Shown: positions 10,056 through 19,823 of the stretch, in pieces
How positions within the stretch are numbered: the stretch's first letter is position 1
Layout of the letters: every line of letters starts with the position of its first letter
Origin: Phytomonospora endophytica
GTDB lineage: Bacteria; Actinomycetota; Actinomycetes; Mycobacteriales; Micromonosporaceae
DNA length: 64,000 nucleotides
Direction: 5' to 3'
Assembly (NCBI RefSeq): GCF_014202425.1
Contig: NZ_JACHGT010000012.1
Location: 95,765 to 159,764, forward strand
Program-made: the position numbers and the translations under genes
Notes under the pieces: model-generated
Told to the model about the DNA's origin: nothing
What the model saw: the letters and a program-made list of their open reading frames with translations, nothing else
Database searches by the model: none

Positions 10056-11249
10056 CTACTTCAGGATCTTCGTGACACGGCCGGAACCGACCGTGCGGCC
10101 ACCCTCGCGGATGGCGAAGAGGAGACCCTCTTCCATGGCGATCGGCTGGATCAGCTCGACCGTCATGGAGGTGCTGTCACCGGGCATGACCATGTCGGTG
10201 CCCTCGGGGAGGGTCACGACGCCGGTCACGTCGGTGGTGCGGAAGTAGAACTGCGGGCGGTAGTTGTTGAAGAACGGCGTGTGACGGCCGCCCTCGTCCT
10301 TGGAGAGGACGTAGACCTGACCCTCGAAGTTCGTGTGCGGGGTCGTGGTGCCCGGCTTGATGACACACTGGCCGCGCTCGACGTCCTCGCGCTTGATACC
10401 GCGCAGGAGCAGACCGACGTTCTCACCTGCGCGAGCGTCGTCGAGGGTCTTGCGGAACATCTCGATGGCGGTGACCTTGGTGGTCAGCGCCTTCTCCTTG
10501 ATGCCGATGATCTCGACGTCCTCGTTGGGGAGGAGCACACCGCGCTCGACACGGCCGGTGACGACCGTACCGCGACCGGTGATCGTGAAGACGTCCTCGA
10601 CGGGCATGAGGAACGGCTTCTCGGTCTCACGCGCCGGCGTCGGGATCGAGCTGTCGACGGCGTCCATGAGCTCGCCCACGGAGTTCGCCCACGCCTCGTC
10701 GCCCTCAAGAGCCTTGAGCGCCGAGACCTTGACGACGGGAGCGTCGTCACCGGGGAACTCGTAGGTGCTCAGGAGCTCACGGACCTCCATCTCGACGAGT
10801 TCGAGGATCTCCTCGTCGTCGACCATGTCGGACTTGTTGAGCGCGACGACGATGTACGGAACACCGACCTGGCGGGCCAGGAGCACGTGCTCCTTGGTCT
10901 GCGGCATCGGGCCGTCGGTCGCCGAGACCACCAGGATCGCGCCGTCCATCTGCGCGGCACCGGTGATCATGTTCTTGATGTAGTCGGCGTGACCGGGGCA
11001 GTCAACGTGAGCGTAGTGACGCTCTTCGGTCTGGTACTCCACGTGCGCGATCGAGATCGTGATGCCGCGCTGCTTCTCTTCAGGCGCCTTGTCGATCTCG
11101 TCGAACGGGGTGTACGGGTTGAGGTCCGGGAACTTGTCGTGCAGGACCTTGGTGATGGCCGCCGTCAGCGTCGTCTTACCGTGGTCGATGTGACCGATGG
11201 TGCCGATGTTGACGTGCGGCTTAGTCCGCTCGAACTTCGCCTTCGCCAC
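10056..11249 (-). CDS. tuf: Elongation factor Tu
   Basis: EF-Tu delivers aminoacyl-tRNA to the ribosome with GTP hydrolysis. The 397-residue product has all G motifs: GHIDHGKTT near residue 19, [12 protein letters not shown] (the common form is NKCD), and the conserved C-terminal barrel ending [14 protein letters not shown]. Start is GTG at 11249 with AGGAGG upstream. It is 380 bp downstream of fusA, so it may have its own promoter. EF-Tu is the known substrate of Doc kinases, and a Doc-like gene lies 18 kb away in this window. Confidence 0.99.
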   Translation of the reverse strand: MAKAKFERTKPHVNIGTIGHIDHGKTTLTAAITKVLHDKFPDLNPYTPFDEIDKAPEEKQRGITISIAHVEYQTEERHYAHVDCPGHADYIKNMITGAAQMDGAILVVSATDGPMPQTKEHVLLARQVGVPYIVVALNKSDMVDDEEILELVEMEVRELLSTYEFPGDDAPVVKVSALKALEGDEAWANSVGELMDAVDSSIPTPARETEKPFLMPVEDVFTITGRGTVVTGRVERGVLLPNEDVEIIGIKEKALTTKVTAIEMFRKTLDDARAGENVGLLLRGIKREDVERGQCVIKPGTTTPHTNFEGQVYVLSKDEGGRHTPFFNNYRPQFYFRTTDVTGVVTLPEGTDMVMPGDSTSMTVELIQPIAMEEGLLFAIREGGRTVGSGRVTKILK

Positions 11250-11629
11250 TGTCGTCCTCCTGTGGACATCTGATTACTACGTCGATTTACCTGAGGTCAC
11301 AGCCCTGGGTCTCTTGACCTGGGGCCGTGCGGGTTATGCAGTGCTTCTCGCCGGATCCGGCGGCCGGTTCACGACCGCCCTCACCGCGCTTCGGTGGTGG
11401 CCTACCCGGCGGTGAAGCCCGGTGGGCCGTGCCGACTCCCCGACTCCGACCCTGGCACCAACCCGTTTCGGGGTCGCCACCGGGGTCGAAGCCGGTCGGT
11501 CGAACGCTTACTTACTCGCCCGTGGCCTTGGCGATACGGAGACTCGCCTAGCGGCTCGTTTCCGTATCGAAACCCGCGATGCTCTGCTTATTGATCATCG
11601 CGAGTCTCCGGGTGGGTTCGCCTAGCGGC
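11250..11629 (-). other. fusA-tuf intergenic region with nested hairpins and an echo of the fusA 3' end
   Basis: 380 bp. On the minus strand, after the fusA stop, there is an exact 14-bp direct repeat (11618-11631 and 11544-11557). Alternative inverted repeats compete: 11537-11547 with 11600-11610 (11 bp), 11532-11540 with 11561-11569 (9 bp), and 11575-11581 with 11596-11602 (7 bp). At 11512-11535 the minus strand encodes IAKATGE plus a stop, matching the last seven residues of EF-G with mostly third-base differences. The remaining 250 bp to tuf shows no clear gene or promoter. Confidence 0.55.
11548..11598 (-). CDS. Possible 16-residue leader peptide between fusA and tuf
   Basis: A short frame MINKQSIAGFDTETSR starts with ATG at 11598, preceded by GGAG at 7-base spacing, and stops at 11548. 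It lies inside the competing hairpins of the fusA-tuf gap, so its translation could affect which hairpin forms. There is no homology to rely on, and a frame this short can occur by chance. Confidence 0.2.
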   Translation of the reverse strand: MINKQSIAGFDTETSR

Positions 11630-13729
<2,100 letters not shown>

Positions 13730-13854
13730 TGTCTTGTCCTGATTCTCTAGTCGTGTAACTCACTGGCCGCCCACTACCAACGGCTCGGTCAAATCTCTGA
13801 TCGCGCTCGCCGTTGGCGTGGGCCCTCGGTATGCGCCGAGGACGACACGAGTAT

Positions 13855-13876
13855 GCCGCTCGCGTACGCGAGCGGC
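13855..13876 (-). other. 22-bp perfect palindrome downstream of rpsG
   Basis: GCCGCTCGCGT followed immediately by its complement, 7 bases after the rpsG stop and inside the 154-bp rpsG-fusA gap. In RNA it would form a hairpin with a 4-base loop; it could act in mRNA processing, attenuation or as a protein site. The rest of the gap shows nothing else. Confidence 0.5.
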
Positions 13877-13883
13877 GACTCGT

Positions 13884-14354
13884 TTACCAGCGGTAGTGCG
13901 CGAAGGCCTTGTTGGACTCGGCCATCTTGTGGGTGTCTTCGCGACGCTTGACAGCGGCACCGAGGCCGTTGCTGGCGTCGAGCAGCTCGTTCATGAGGCG
14001 CTCGGTCATCGTCTTCTCACGACGGGCGCGGCTGAAGACAACCAGCCAGCGAAGCCCGAGCGTGGTCGCACGAGACGGACGGACGTCGACCGGCACCTGG
14101 TAGGTCGCGCCACCGACACGGCGGCTGCGGACCTCAAGGGCGGGCTTGACGTTGTCGAGGGCGCGCTTGAGCGTGACGACCGGGTCGGTCTCGCTCTTGG
14201 CGCGGGTGCCCTCAAGGGCGTTGTAGACGATGCGCTCGGCGAGCTGACGCTTACCGCGCACCAGGACCTTGTTGATCAGCTGAGTGACCAGGACCGAGTG
14301 GTACACGGGGTCGGCGGCGAGCGGACGGCGCGGAGCCGGGCCTTTACGAGGCAT
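13884..14354 (-). CDS. rpsG: 30S ribosomal protein S7
   Basis: S7 initiates assembly of the 16S 3' domain and in E. coli represses the str operon. The 156-residue product starts [20 protein letters not shown] and has [40 protein letters not shown] and the C-terminal [13 protein letters not shown] typical of actinobacteria. It lies 2 bp downstream of rpsL. Confidence 0.98.
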   Translation of the reverse strand: MPRKGPAPRRPLAADPVYHSVLVTQLINKVLVRGKRQLAERIVYNALEGTRAKSETDPVVTLKRALDNVKPALEVRSRRVGGATYQVPVDVRPSRATTLGLRWLVVFSRARREKTMTERLMNELLDASNGLGAAVKRREDTHKMAESNKAFAHYRW

Positions 14355-14356
14355 TG

Positions 14357-14731
<375 letters not shown>

Positions 14732-15208
14732 CGGGTTTCTCTTCTCCCTTTGGCTCCTCATGGCATCCTGCCGGAGCCGAGCCGTCTACTCCTGGTTGTT
14801 TCGATCTCGCCTGTCTTGTGCGGGCTCGCACCGGCTTGTCGGTGCTTGTCCGCCCCCCGCGCTCGGGCGTGTCGCCTTCGCGCACCTCAAGCCGTTCTTC
14901 GCACTCGAAGTCTTGGGGTTACGCCGTGCCTCACCCGAGGTGGTGCACGCGCGCGAACCCGGGCACAGGGCCCGGGCACAAGGGGGAAGCGTACCCACCA
15001 TATGGTCGGCGGGTCAAAGCGGACTCGCGAACGTCATGAGGAGTGCTCAGGCTCACCTCGGCGCTCGGGTGACCGCTCGTTTCACCCCTGCTGTGTAGCT
15101 GTTGTGTTTCTCCTTGTCGTGATGCCGCCTTCGCACCAACACGAGAGCACACCGCAGAACAGCATAGCGCCCGGCGGCCCCGGGCATCCACCAGGGGTCG
15201 CGTCGCGG
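14732..15208 (-). other. Upstream region of the str operon
   Basis: 477 bp with no credible gene between rpsL and the DUF4190-type gene. It holds the candidate str promoter (separate entry) and about 250 bp of presumed leader. Short frames on both strands here are Arg/Ser/Pro-rich and lack family features. No tRNA was recognised. Confidence 0.5.
14988..15017 (-). promoter_or_regulatory. Candidate str operon promoter
   Basis: On the minus strand, a -35 box TTGACC (15012-15017) and a -10 box TACGCT (14988-14993) are separated by 18 bp. This fits the principal sigma factor of actinobacteria. Transcription would start near 14981, giving a leader of about 250 nt ahead of rpsL. Confidence 0.5.
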
Positions 15209-16033
15209 TCACCGGCCGCGTGGGGACTCACTCGACGTCGGGGACGGGCCGATCGGCGGGTTGTCGGACTGCCCCGGTTCGTCGGAGAAGGCCGCCACGG
15301 CCAGGATCATCATCACCGTCAGCAGGAACCCCACGCCACCGAGGACCATTCCCGTGATGGCCGTGCCCCTGCCGGTGTACTCGCCGCCGGAGGCCTTCAC
15401 CTGCCGCATGCCGACGACTGCCAGCGCCAGTGAGGCACCGCACAGGAAGACGGCGAGGACGGTGAAGGCGACGCCGAAGACGGTGTCGAACATGATCCCG
15501 ACGCACCCGACGGCGATGGCCGCGAGGATGCCGGCCGAACCGGCGAGCACCCCGCCGATCGCCGGGCCGGAGTGGATCGGCTTGATCTGGGGCAGCATCA
15601 GCTGGTAGCCGCCTCCGGCGGAGCCGGGCGCTATCCGGCCGGTGTAGCCGTAGGGCATGGTCGGGCGGCCGATGCGCGGCGGGACCGGCGTCGGGGCGCC
15701 CATGGGCTGCTTGACCGGGGGCACCGGCGGTAGCAGCGGGTCCTGCCGCGGGCGGGCCGGCGGGGGCGGGCCGCCGAAGATCTCGGGGCCGGGGACCGCG
15801 GTGACCGGGGCCGTTTCGGGTACGAAGCCGTCGGTGCGGGGCTCGGCGAGGGCGTCGAAGTCCTCTTCACGGGCGCGTTTGGCCGCGAGCCACTCCGGCG
15901 AGCCCGGTTCGAAGGAGCGCCGGGCGGCCTGGGCCTCGGGGCGCTCCTCGGGCGCGGCGAAGGGGTAGGAGCTCGGCTGCGGCGGCTGCTCGTCACGCCG
16001 GTCGGGGGAGTCGGTCACCGCATCAGTCCACAT
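15209..16033 (-). CDS. DUF4190-type membrane protein with Pro-rich cytoplasmic N-terminus
   Basis: A 274-residue protein of unknown function. Residues 1 to about 150 are hydrophilic and Pro-rich (PFAAPEERPEAQAARR; GGPPPPARPRQDPLLPPVPP). Residues about 155-255 hold two or three hydrophobic segments (AIGGVLAGSAGILAAIAVGC; FGVAFTVLAVFLCGASLALA; GTAITGMVLGGVGFLLTVMM) with the VVGMRQVKASGGEYTGRGTA signature of DUF4190. The ATG at 16033 overlaps the upstream gene by 11 bases; a GTG at 16018 is an equally possible start. It is probably co-transcribed with the preceding membrane gene. Confidence 0.75.
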   Translation of the reverse strand: MWTDAVTDSPDRRDEQPPQPSSYPFAAPEERPEAQAARRSFEPGSPEWLAAKRAREEDFDALAEPRTDGFVPETAPVTAVPGPEIFGGPPPPARPRQDPLLPPVPPVKQPMGAPTPVPPRIGRPTMPYGYTGRIAPGSAGGGYQLMLPQIKPIHSGPAIGGVLAGSAGILAAIAVGCVGIMFDTVFGVAFTVLAVFLCGASLALAVVGMRQVKASGGEYTGRGTAITGMVLGGVGFLLTVMMILAVAAFSDEPGQSDNPPIGPSPTSSESPRGR

Positions 16034-16388
16034 CGGAGGGGAAGTCGTTCCCGGCGGGGCCGCCGCCGGCCACCCCGATCCGGCTGACGAGCCACAGCAG
16101 GAGCCCGAGGAGGACCGCGGCCACGGCGATGAGCAGTGCCAGCTGCGCCAGCCACCGGCCTCGCCTGACCCGGGCGCTGCCGGTCAGGAAGCCCTGGGAG
16201 GCGACGATCTCGGCCTCGGCCTGCCCCGCCAGCCGAAGCGCCAGCACGGCGGGGATGACACCGCCGATGAACGGCGCCGTGATCACCGCGACGACGGCGA
16301 GCGCCAACGCGGTCACCGCCTTGGTGGACGGCACCGGGTCGGGATCGCGGGGGTCGCGGATCTCGGCGGACGGAAGCTGCGGCTGCAC
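16023..16388 (-). CDS. Small two-helix membrane protein (DUF4190-like)
   Basis: A 121-residue protein with two hydrophobic segments (VTALALAVVAVITAPFIGGV, near residues 25-50, and LAQLALLIAVAAVLLGLLLW, near 80-100). The LRLAGQAEAEIVASQG stretch between them resembles the loop of DUF4190 proteins. Function is unknown. The 3' end overlaps the next membrane gene, suggesting that the two proteins work together. Start is GTG at 16388; no strong ribosome binding site is seen. Confidence 0.65.
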   Translation of the reverse strand: MQPQLPSAEIRDPRDPDPVPSTKAVTALALAVVAVITAPFIGGVIPAVLALRLAGQAEAEIVASQGFLTGSARVRRGRWLAQLALLIAVAAVLLGLLLWLVSRIGVAGGGPAGNDFPSDVD

Positions 16389-16496
16389 TCCCCCATCATG
16401 CCCGGCGGCGGCGACCGGGTTGAAGGGATGGGAGGACTGGGGTGAGGGCGGGGGTTGTACCGGGGCACGGCGAGGGCTCGGCTCACCGCCTTGCGC

Positions 16497-16970
16497 TCAC
16501 CCGCACTCTCCGCCGAAGTACAGCCCGACGGCTCGCCAGCCGCCTTCGCGGGGACGCAGTACGACGGTGACGAGCGTCGTCGGCCGGTCGGGCGGTGGGC
16601 CGGTGGCGGCCGTCCCGTCGGTGTGCGTGTCGCGCTGGGCGTCGAAGTCGACGCACGAGGCCACGGCCCAGCCCGTCCCGCGCTGTTCGGCTCCGGCGGG
16701 GGTCCGGGTGACCGGGCCGACGGTCACCTCGTCGCGTGCGGCCTTCTCGCGCATCGCCTGCCGCAGGCTCGTCAGGAGCGGGTCGGCGGCGACGGTGTCG
16801 AGCGCTTCGCCGTCGGCGGTGGCCTGGGCCTCGGACCAGGCCGTCCAGTAGGCGGCTTCGGCGGTGGCGACGTCGGCCGGTGGGGTGGGCGCGGTGGCGG
16901 GTGGCGCGGCGGAAGACGCGCAGGCGGTGAGCGCGAGCAGGGCCGCGATCACGAGGATCGCGGGCCTCAT
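16497..16970 (-). CDS. Secreted lipoprotein, function unknown
   Basis: 157 residues with a lipoprotein signal (MRPAILVIAALLALTAC, Cys17), a Pro/Ala/Thr linker and a compact domain ending VLRPREGGWRAVGLYFGGEC. The closing part resembles a NTF2/lumazine-type extracytoplasmic domain, but this is only an impression. An in-frame extension further upstream lies over the previous gene and is rejected because the lipobox fixes the start. It overlaps the preceding lipoprotein gene by 4 bases (ATGA). Confidence 0.75.
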   Translation of the reverse strand: MRPAILVIAALLALTACASSAAPPATAPTPPADVATAEAAYWTAWSEAQATADGEALDTVAADPLLTSLRQAMREKAARDEVTVGPVTRTPAGAEQRGTGWAVASCVDFDAQRDTHTDGTAATGPPPDRPTTLVTVVLRPREGGWRAVGLYFGGECG

Positions 16971-17839
16971 GTCCGCTCCCCCACGATCGCGCGTGCGCGT
17001 TGAAGCTCCGCGGCGAGGGCGGTTTCGACGACGGCGAGCCGCGTCTGCTCCCGTGCGGCCAGTGCGGCCTGGTACCCGTTGAGCAGCCCGAACCAGACTC
17101 CCGCCAGCCCGGTCTCGTTCTTGCACGCCACGTCCGCGCTCGCCAGGGTCTTCTCGACTTTCGTCACCGTCCGTGGCCAGTACTGGAACCGCGCCTCCCC
17201 CGGGCCGGCGTACTCCCAGCCCCGCGTCGCCATGCAGGCGCTCCACGCGCCAAGGGCATCGACGGCCCTCGGGTCCGACGCGACGGCTTCCTCGGCGGCC
17301 GCGCCCAGCTCGGCCACGACGCCCAGGTCCGGAGGCGGCCCGAAGGCGCGGTCGGCTTCGGCGGCGCACCCGCCGTCGGGGACGCCGTCGGGTGCCGGCT
17401 CACCCGGGTAGGCGCCGAGGTAGGCGACACGTTCCCCCTCGGGCATCCGCCGCGACTCGGCCGCGCGGCGGTCGGGCGGTGCGCGGTAGCCGTGGGCGGC
17501 GGCGTGGCCGGCGTCGAGCAGGCCGATCGACATGCCCGACTCCCAGGGCCTCGGCTCCGGCGGCGGGCCGGGCCGCCAGCCGGGATGACCGAGGCGGGTC
17601 ATGCACGCGGCGGCCAGGACGTCGCGGGCCTCGGCGACGAGGCGCTCGCCGTCGAGGTCGTGCCGGTAGGCCGCCAGGGGCAGGGCCCCGGCGGTGTCGG
17701 CGGGGATTTCGCCGCCCGGGGACAGTGACGGGCGCGGCAATGGTTCGGCGGCGGGTTCGGAAGCGCAGCCGGCCAGCAGAAGGACCAGTGCGATCAGGGA
17801 ATTCGCCGGGCGTTCGAGACGGAGTCGCATGATTGTCAT
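16967..17839 (-). CDS. Secreted lipoprotein, function unknown
   Basis: 290 residues with lipobox LLLAGC near residue 25 and a helical, cysteine-containing extracellular region (ACMTRLGHPGW; WSACMATRGWEY; ADVACKNETGLAGVW). The last motif recurs in small actinobacterial lipoproteins of unknown function. Two paired cysteines in CMxxxG contexts suggest a disulfide-stabilised helical repeat. ATG at 17839 or the internal ATG three codons later could be the start. It forms a two-gene unit with the following lipoprotein. Confidence 0.75.
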   Translation of the reverse strand: MTIMRLRLERPANSLIALVLLLAGCASEPAAEPLPRPSLSPGGEIPADTAGALPLAAYRHDLDGERLVAEARDVLAAACMTRLGHPGWRPGPPPEPRPWESGMSIGLLDAGHAAAHGYRAPPDRRAAESRRMPEGERVAYLGAYPGEPAPDGVPDGGCAAEADRAFGPPPDLGVVAELGAAAEEAVASDPRAVDALGAWSACMATRGWEYAGPGEARFQYWPRTVTKVEKTLASADVACKNETGLAGVWFGLLNGYQAALAAREQTRLAVVETALAAELQRARAIVGERT

Positions 17840-18014
17840 CCTCGTGGCGCAAGACGATTTATTTCGCTCGCGGAAAGGTCTCCGTGGCGTACATTTCCCG
17901 CCCTCGCGAGTCGCCGTGATCGCGCAGTGGGAATGCGCGGATCGCGGGGGCGGGCGTGCCTTTCGCGTCGGTTTCGGTGATCAGTGCTAAACGGGGATCT
18001 GTGGGCGGTGAAAA

Positions 18015-18048
18015 CGGGTGCGCGCCCATAGCGCCGGGCGCGCACCCG
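18015..18048 (-). terminator. Rho-independent terminator of the small secreted-protein gene
   Basis: Perfect 13-bp stem (arms 18015-18027 and 18036-18048) with an 8-base loop, followed on the minus strand by TTTT. It starts 10 bases after the stop at 18058. Confidence 0.8.
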
Positions 18049-18057
18049 CGTGGTGTT

Positions 18058-18369
18058 CTAGCAGTGCGGGATGCCGCCGTCCCACCAGATCACCGAGTCG
18101 TGCGAGTAGCCCGTGACGCCCGTGGTGCGGTTGCGGTGGTAGTTCCACTCACCGTTCCAGCAGTACACGTCGGCGCCCTGGCCGATGTACCCCAGGCCCA
18201 GCGGACCGCCGGTGCCCAGGCCACGCCAGATCCTGGCGCCGTTGACGCTGTAGTCGCCGGAGTTGGCGATCGCCGGGCCGGCGACCCCGATCGACGCGAC
18301 GGCGATGAGCCCGACCGCAAGGGCCTTCAGCCCTGGTTTGGACGGTAGAATCGCACGCAGTTTCCCCAT
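18058..18369 (-). CDS. Small secreted protein ending in cysteine
   Basis: 103 residues from ATG 18369, which has AAGGAG at 8-base spacing. A Sec signal (LKALAVGLIAVASIGVAGPA) with likely cleavage after AIA precedes a 65-residue mature protein rich in Gly, Trp and Tyr. Two cysteines (VYCWNG and the terminal residue, GIPHC) may form a disulfide. The short beta-rich sequence resembles small SH3-like secreted proteins of actinobacteria, but no family can be named. It has a clear promoter and terminator, so it is an independent unit. Confidence 0.75.
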   Translation of the reverse strand: MGKLRAILPSKPGLKALAVGLIAVASIGVAGPAIANSGDYSVNGARIWRGLGTGGPLGLGYIGQGADVYCWNGEWNYHRNRTTGVTGYSHDSVIWWDGGIPHC

Positions 18370-18442
18370 TAGGCGCTCCTTGTGAGTAGGGGAACGACGG
18401 TCGCGGCGTCGCACCGCCGCGGCCGTTCTCTGGATACGTTCC

Positions 18443-18471
18443 AAGCTACGTAACGACCGCGATCAATTCAA
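18443..18471 (-). promoter_or_regulatory. Promoter of the small secreted-protein gene
   Basis: Minus strand: -35 TTGAAT (18466-18471), 17-bp spacer, -10 TAGCTT (18443-18448). The predicted start is about 65 bases before the ATG at 18369. Confidence 0.5.
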
Positions 18472-18567
18472 GGCCGTACCTCAAGCTGACGGATTCCCGC
18501 CATTGCCACGGTTTCTTCTTTGTGTCATCCTCCCCATGACGAGCAAGGAGACCGAGGGGGTTTTCGG

Positions 18568-18813
18568 ATGGTGGAAAGGGCAGGTCAGCGGCCCAACCTG
18601 AGGCAGCTGCGGATCTTGCTCCTGCTGTCGCAAGGACACACCGACCAACAGATAGCCGAGCAGCTCTACCTGGGGATACGCACGGTTGAGCGGGAAATCG
18701 GCCGCCTCATGGAGATGTCGGGGACCCGGACGCGCTTCAGTCTGGGCGCGGCCGCCTCCCGCCTCGGCTGGCTGCATTCGCCCACGGGGGCGGCGAGCGG
18801 CCGCACACTGTGA
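18568..18813 (+). CDS. Orphan LuxR-type helix-turn-helix protein A
   Basis: 81 residues consisting of little more than a LuxR/GerE DNA-binding domain: LRILLLLSQGHTDQQIAEQL, then YLGIRTVEREIGRLMEMSGT. The recognition-helix pattern (QIA..L....RTVEREI) is clear. There is no receiver or sensor domain. ATG at 18568 is preceded by GAGGGGG. A second, similar protein is encoded 570 bp downstream. Such stand-alone domains may act as simple repressors/activators or need a partner; the target is unknown. Confidence 0.75.
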   Translation: MVERAGQRPNLRQLRILLLLSQGHTDQQIAEQLYLGIRTVEREIGRLMEMSGTRTRFSLGAAASRLGWLHSPTGAASGRTL

Positions 18814-19376
18814 CCGAGGTCATAAGCAAGGGGCCTATTCGAACAATTAAAGAATTGCCGGACTAAAGCATTGAACGAACGAAGGGCCTCGTGCGAATTG
18901 TCGTACGGGGCCATTTCATTCGCCGGGGAACAATGGCCGGAGCCGGCGTCGAGAGGCACGGGCGCGATCGGCGCGGCCGCCGCGCGGGTAAGAATCCGGC
19001 CGCCTCGCGGCTTCCGGGCCGGGCGGGGCACGCCAGGAGGCCCGCGGCGCCCCTCCCCGCCGCCGCGAGCCCCTGACCTCGCGAGCCGCCGACCGCGCTG
19101 CCCCCTCGCGGCGGCCTTCGCGTCCCGCGACGACCACGCTAGGCGCACGCCCCGGCCCGCCGGGAACGCTTCCGCGGGAGCTGGCGCATAGCCGCCAGAA
19201 AGCACCGGTGCTTACATTCAAATACTTCGATGGTGACGGGTAGTTGACTGTTTTCGGCCGCACCCAGGCTGTATTCGGTGTTGTGCCGGGCTCGTGACCA
19301 TGGGATTATCCGCCACGGTGGGGCGCAATTACCGATCCGGCAGCCATGATGGGATCGGTGGATCGCGGGATACGGG
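18814..19376. other. Gap between the two LuxR-type genes, with a 14-bp palindrome
   Basis: 563 bp. Long open frames here are Pro/Arg/Ala-rich and unconvincing. A perfect palindrome AAGCACCGGTGCTT (19200-19213) lies 170 bp before the second LuxR-type gene and could be an operator. TTGACT near 19245 could be a -35, but no -10 is well spaced. An A/T-rich patch near 18830-18870 is unusual for this genome. Confidence 0.4.
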
Positions 19377-19652
19377 GTGAGAAGGATGTGGGGTGTCACT
19401 GCGGCGGCCACGGTCGCACGCGGGCAGGAACCCGGTGAGCGGCAGAGCTTCAGGGAAGGGGTGCGGCTCAACGAGAGGCAGACGCTCATCGTCGGCATGC
19501 TGGCCGAGGGGGCGTCCGACACGCAGATCGCGCGCCGGCTCTACATCGGCCAGCGCACGGTACAGCGGGAGGTCGCCGCGCTGATGGCGCTGGTCGGCGC
19601 GGCCTCCCGCTTCGCCCTCGGCGCCGAGGCCGCGCTGCGCGGCTGGCTGTAG
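19377..19652 (+). CDS. Orphan LuxR-type helix-turn-helix protein B
   Basis: Up to 91 residues; the conserved part is LNERQTLIVGMLAEGASDTQ followed by IARRLYIGQRTVQREVAALM. It shares the HTH core and the closing (S/A)RF(S/A)LGA...GWL pattern with protein A, so the two are paralogs. The start is uncertain: GTG 19377 or ATG 19386, neither with a good ribosome binding site, and a downstream start is possible. It converges on rpoC with a shared terminator. Confidence 0.65.
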   Translation: MRRMWGVTAAATVARGQEPGERQSFREGVRLNERQTLIVGMLAEGASDTQIARRLYIGQRTVQREVAALMALVGAASRFALGAEAALRGWL

Positions 19653-19665
19653 GAGCACGGATACG

Positions 19666-19704
19666 CCTCAGGGCGCCCCTCCCGAAGGAGAAGGCGCCCT
19701 GAGG
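19666..19704. terminator. Bidirectional terminator between LuxR-type gene B and rpoC
   Basis: Perfect 12-bp stem (19666-19677 and 19693-19704) with a 15-base loop, 13 bases after the stop of the plus-strand gene and downstream of rpoC on the other strand. Confidence 0.65.
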
Positions 19705-19705
19705 A

Positions 19706-19746
19706 TCGTCGGGGTCGTCGGGGTCGTCGGGGTCGTCGGGGTCGTC
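19706..19746. repeat. 9-bp tandem repeat downstream of rpoC
   Basis: Four exact copies of TCGTCGGGG plus a partial fifth. It lies between the terminator hairpin and a duplicate of the rpoC 3' end, in sequence that is not coding. Confidence 0.85.
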
Positions 19747-19823
19747 CTAGAACGTCCCGCCCGTCGCAGCGGATCCACTCACGCGAACCCGCCGCGATGG
19801 CGGTGGTCCTAGAACGTCCCGCC
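19744..19823 (-). repeat. Direct repeat of the rpoC 3' end
   Basis: An exact 18-bp sequence containing the last rpoC codons and stop (GGCGGGACGTTCTAGGAC on the minus strand) occurs at 19806-19823 as the true gene end, and again at 19744-19761, 62 bp downstream. The second copy keeps an in-frame GGTF-stop in one frame, but the sequence between is unrelated. Confidence 0.8.
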
